A stretch of DNA of 64,000 nucleotides, taken from contig NZ_VCIA01000001.1 in the NCBI RefSeq assembly GCF_005887555.1, forward strand, positions 1,364,001 to 1,428,000. Reading direction: 5' to 3'. Of this stretch, positions 63,937 to 64,000 are shown in pieces; position 1 is the stretch's first letter, and each line of letters opens with the position of its first letter. Made by a program: the position numbers and the translations under genes. The stretch comes from Lentibacillus cibarius. GTDB taxonomy: Bacteria > Bacillota > Bacilli > Bacillales > Amphibacillaceae. Below the pieces are notes generated by a model. That model was not told the DNA's origin. It searched no databases and saw only the letters and a program-made list of their open reading frames with translations.

Positions 63937-64000
63937 ATTTTAACTACCAAGCCTTTTTAAAAAACCGAAATTGGAAAGGCTTATTTGTCATGCCTATTTT

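Noticed and set aside
1..64000. CRISPR array
   Set aside because: The repeats found are dispersed or in pairs; none shows regular repeat-spacer units and no cas gene is present.
1..64000. rRNA or tRNA genes
   Set aside because: No 16S/23S core segments or convincing cloverleaf with a GGTTCGAATCC-type arm was seen on either strand.

Overview
The window looks like chromosomal accessory DNA from a low-GC, spore-forming Bacillaceae. Acidic surface and lipoproteins and the number of osmolyte/methylamine genes suggest a moderate halophile of the Virgibacillus/Lentibacillus/Oceanobacillus type. This placement is inferred from protein style; no rRNA or tRNA gene was seen.

Layout. (1) 0-5 kb: two divergent genes sharing an N-terminal domain (one collagen-like), a small toxin-like gene with a convergent antisense RNA candidate, an aldo/keto reductase, two small envelope proteins, many dispersed palindromic repeats, and three 21-bp-phased direct-repeat pairs beside a tyrosine-recombinase remnant. 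(2) 5.3-18.4 kb: a catabolic/transport block for small nitrogenous compounds: nitrilase, sodium/solute symporter with its small partner and a PAS/AAA+ regulator; a GbsR-type repressor with an isochorismatase-fold hydrolase and an orphan betaine-type binding protein; a sarcosine-oxidase-like flavoprotein with an amino-acid ABC transporter. (3) 18.5-26.7 kb: decayed DnaD and XRE genes, a lipoprotein, an IS110 fragment, and an acidic surface-protein gene broken by a complete IS21 element and a 10-bp duplication. (4) 26.9-31 kb: defence/toxin genes (AbiEi-AbiEii, membrane-anchored Mrr-like nuclease, lone PemK/MazF toxin).

(5) 31-43 kb: an integrative, plasmid-like element with two tyrosine recombinases (one split by IS256), a replication-relaxation protein, a large DUF927-type ATPase, HTH proteins and two candidate origin regions with repeats. 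(6) 43-52 kb: many small cargo genes, including a family of repeated, partly decayed gene modules. Inside it lies an operon of a Spo0E-type phosphatase, a CheY-like receiver and a YvyF-like zinc-ribbon protein, preceded by a cyclic-di-GMP-I riboswitch and an intrinsic terminator. This operon is the most interesting unit in the window. (7) 52-64 kb: unknown genes (one split by IS1380), a HEPN-like protein, an OLD-family ATPase-nuclease, an intact IS110 element and further IS debris.

Several genes differ from an intact frame by a single base in a homopolymer run. I treat these as pseudogenes, but sequencing error remains possible. Three IS elements (IS21, IS256, IS1380) could be delimited to the base from terminal repeats and target duplications, and in each case removing the IS restores the reading frame of the interrupted gene across the junction.
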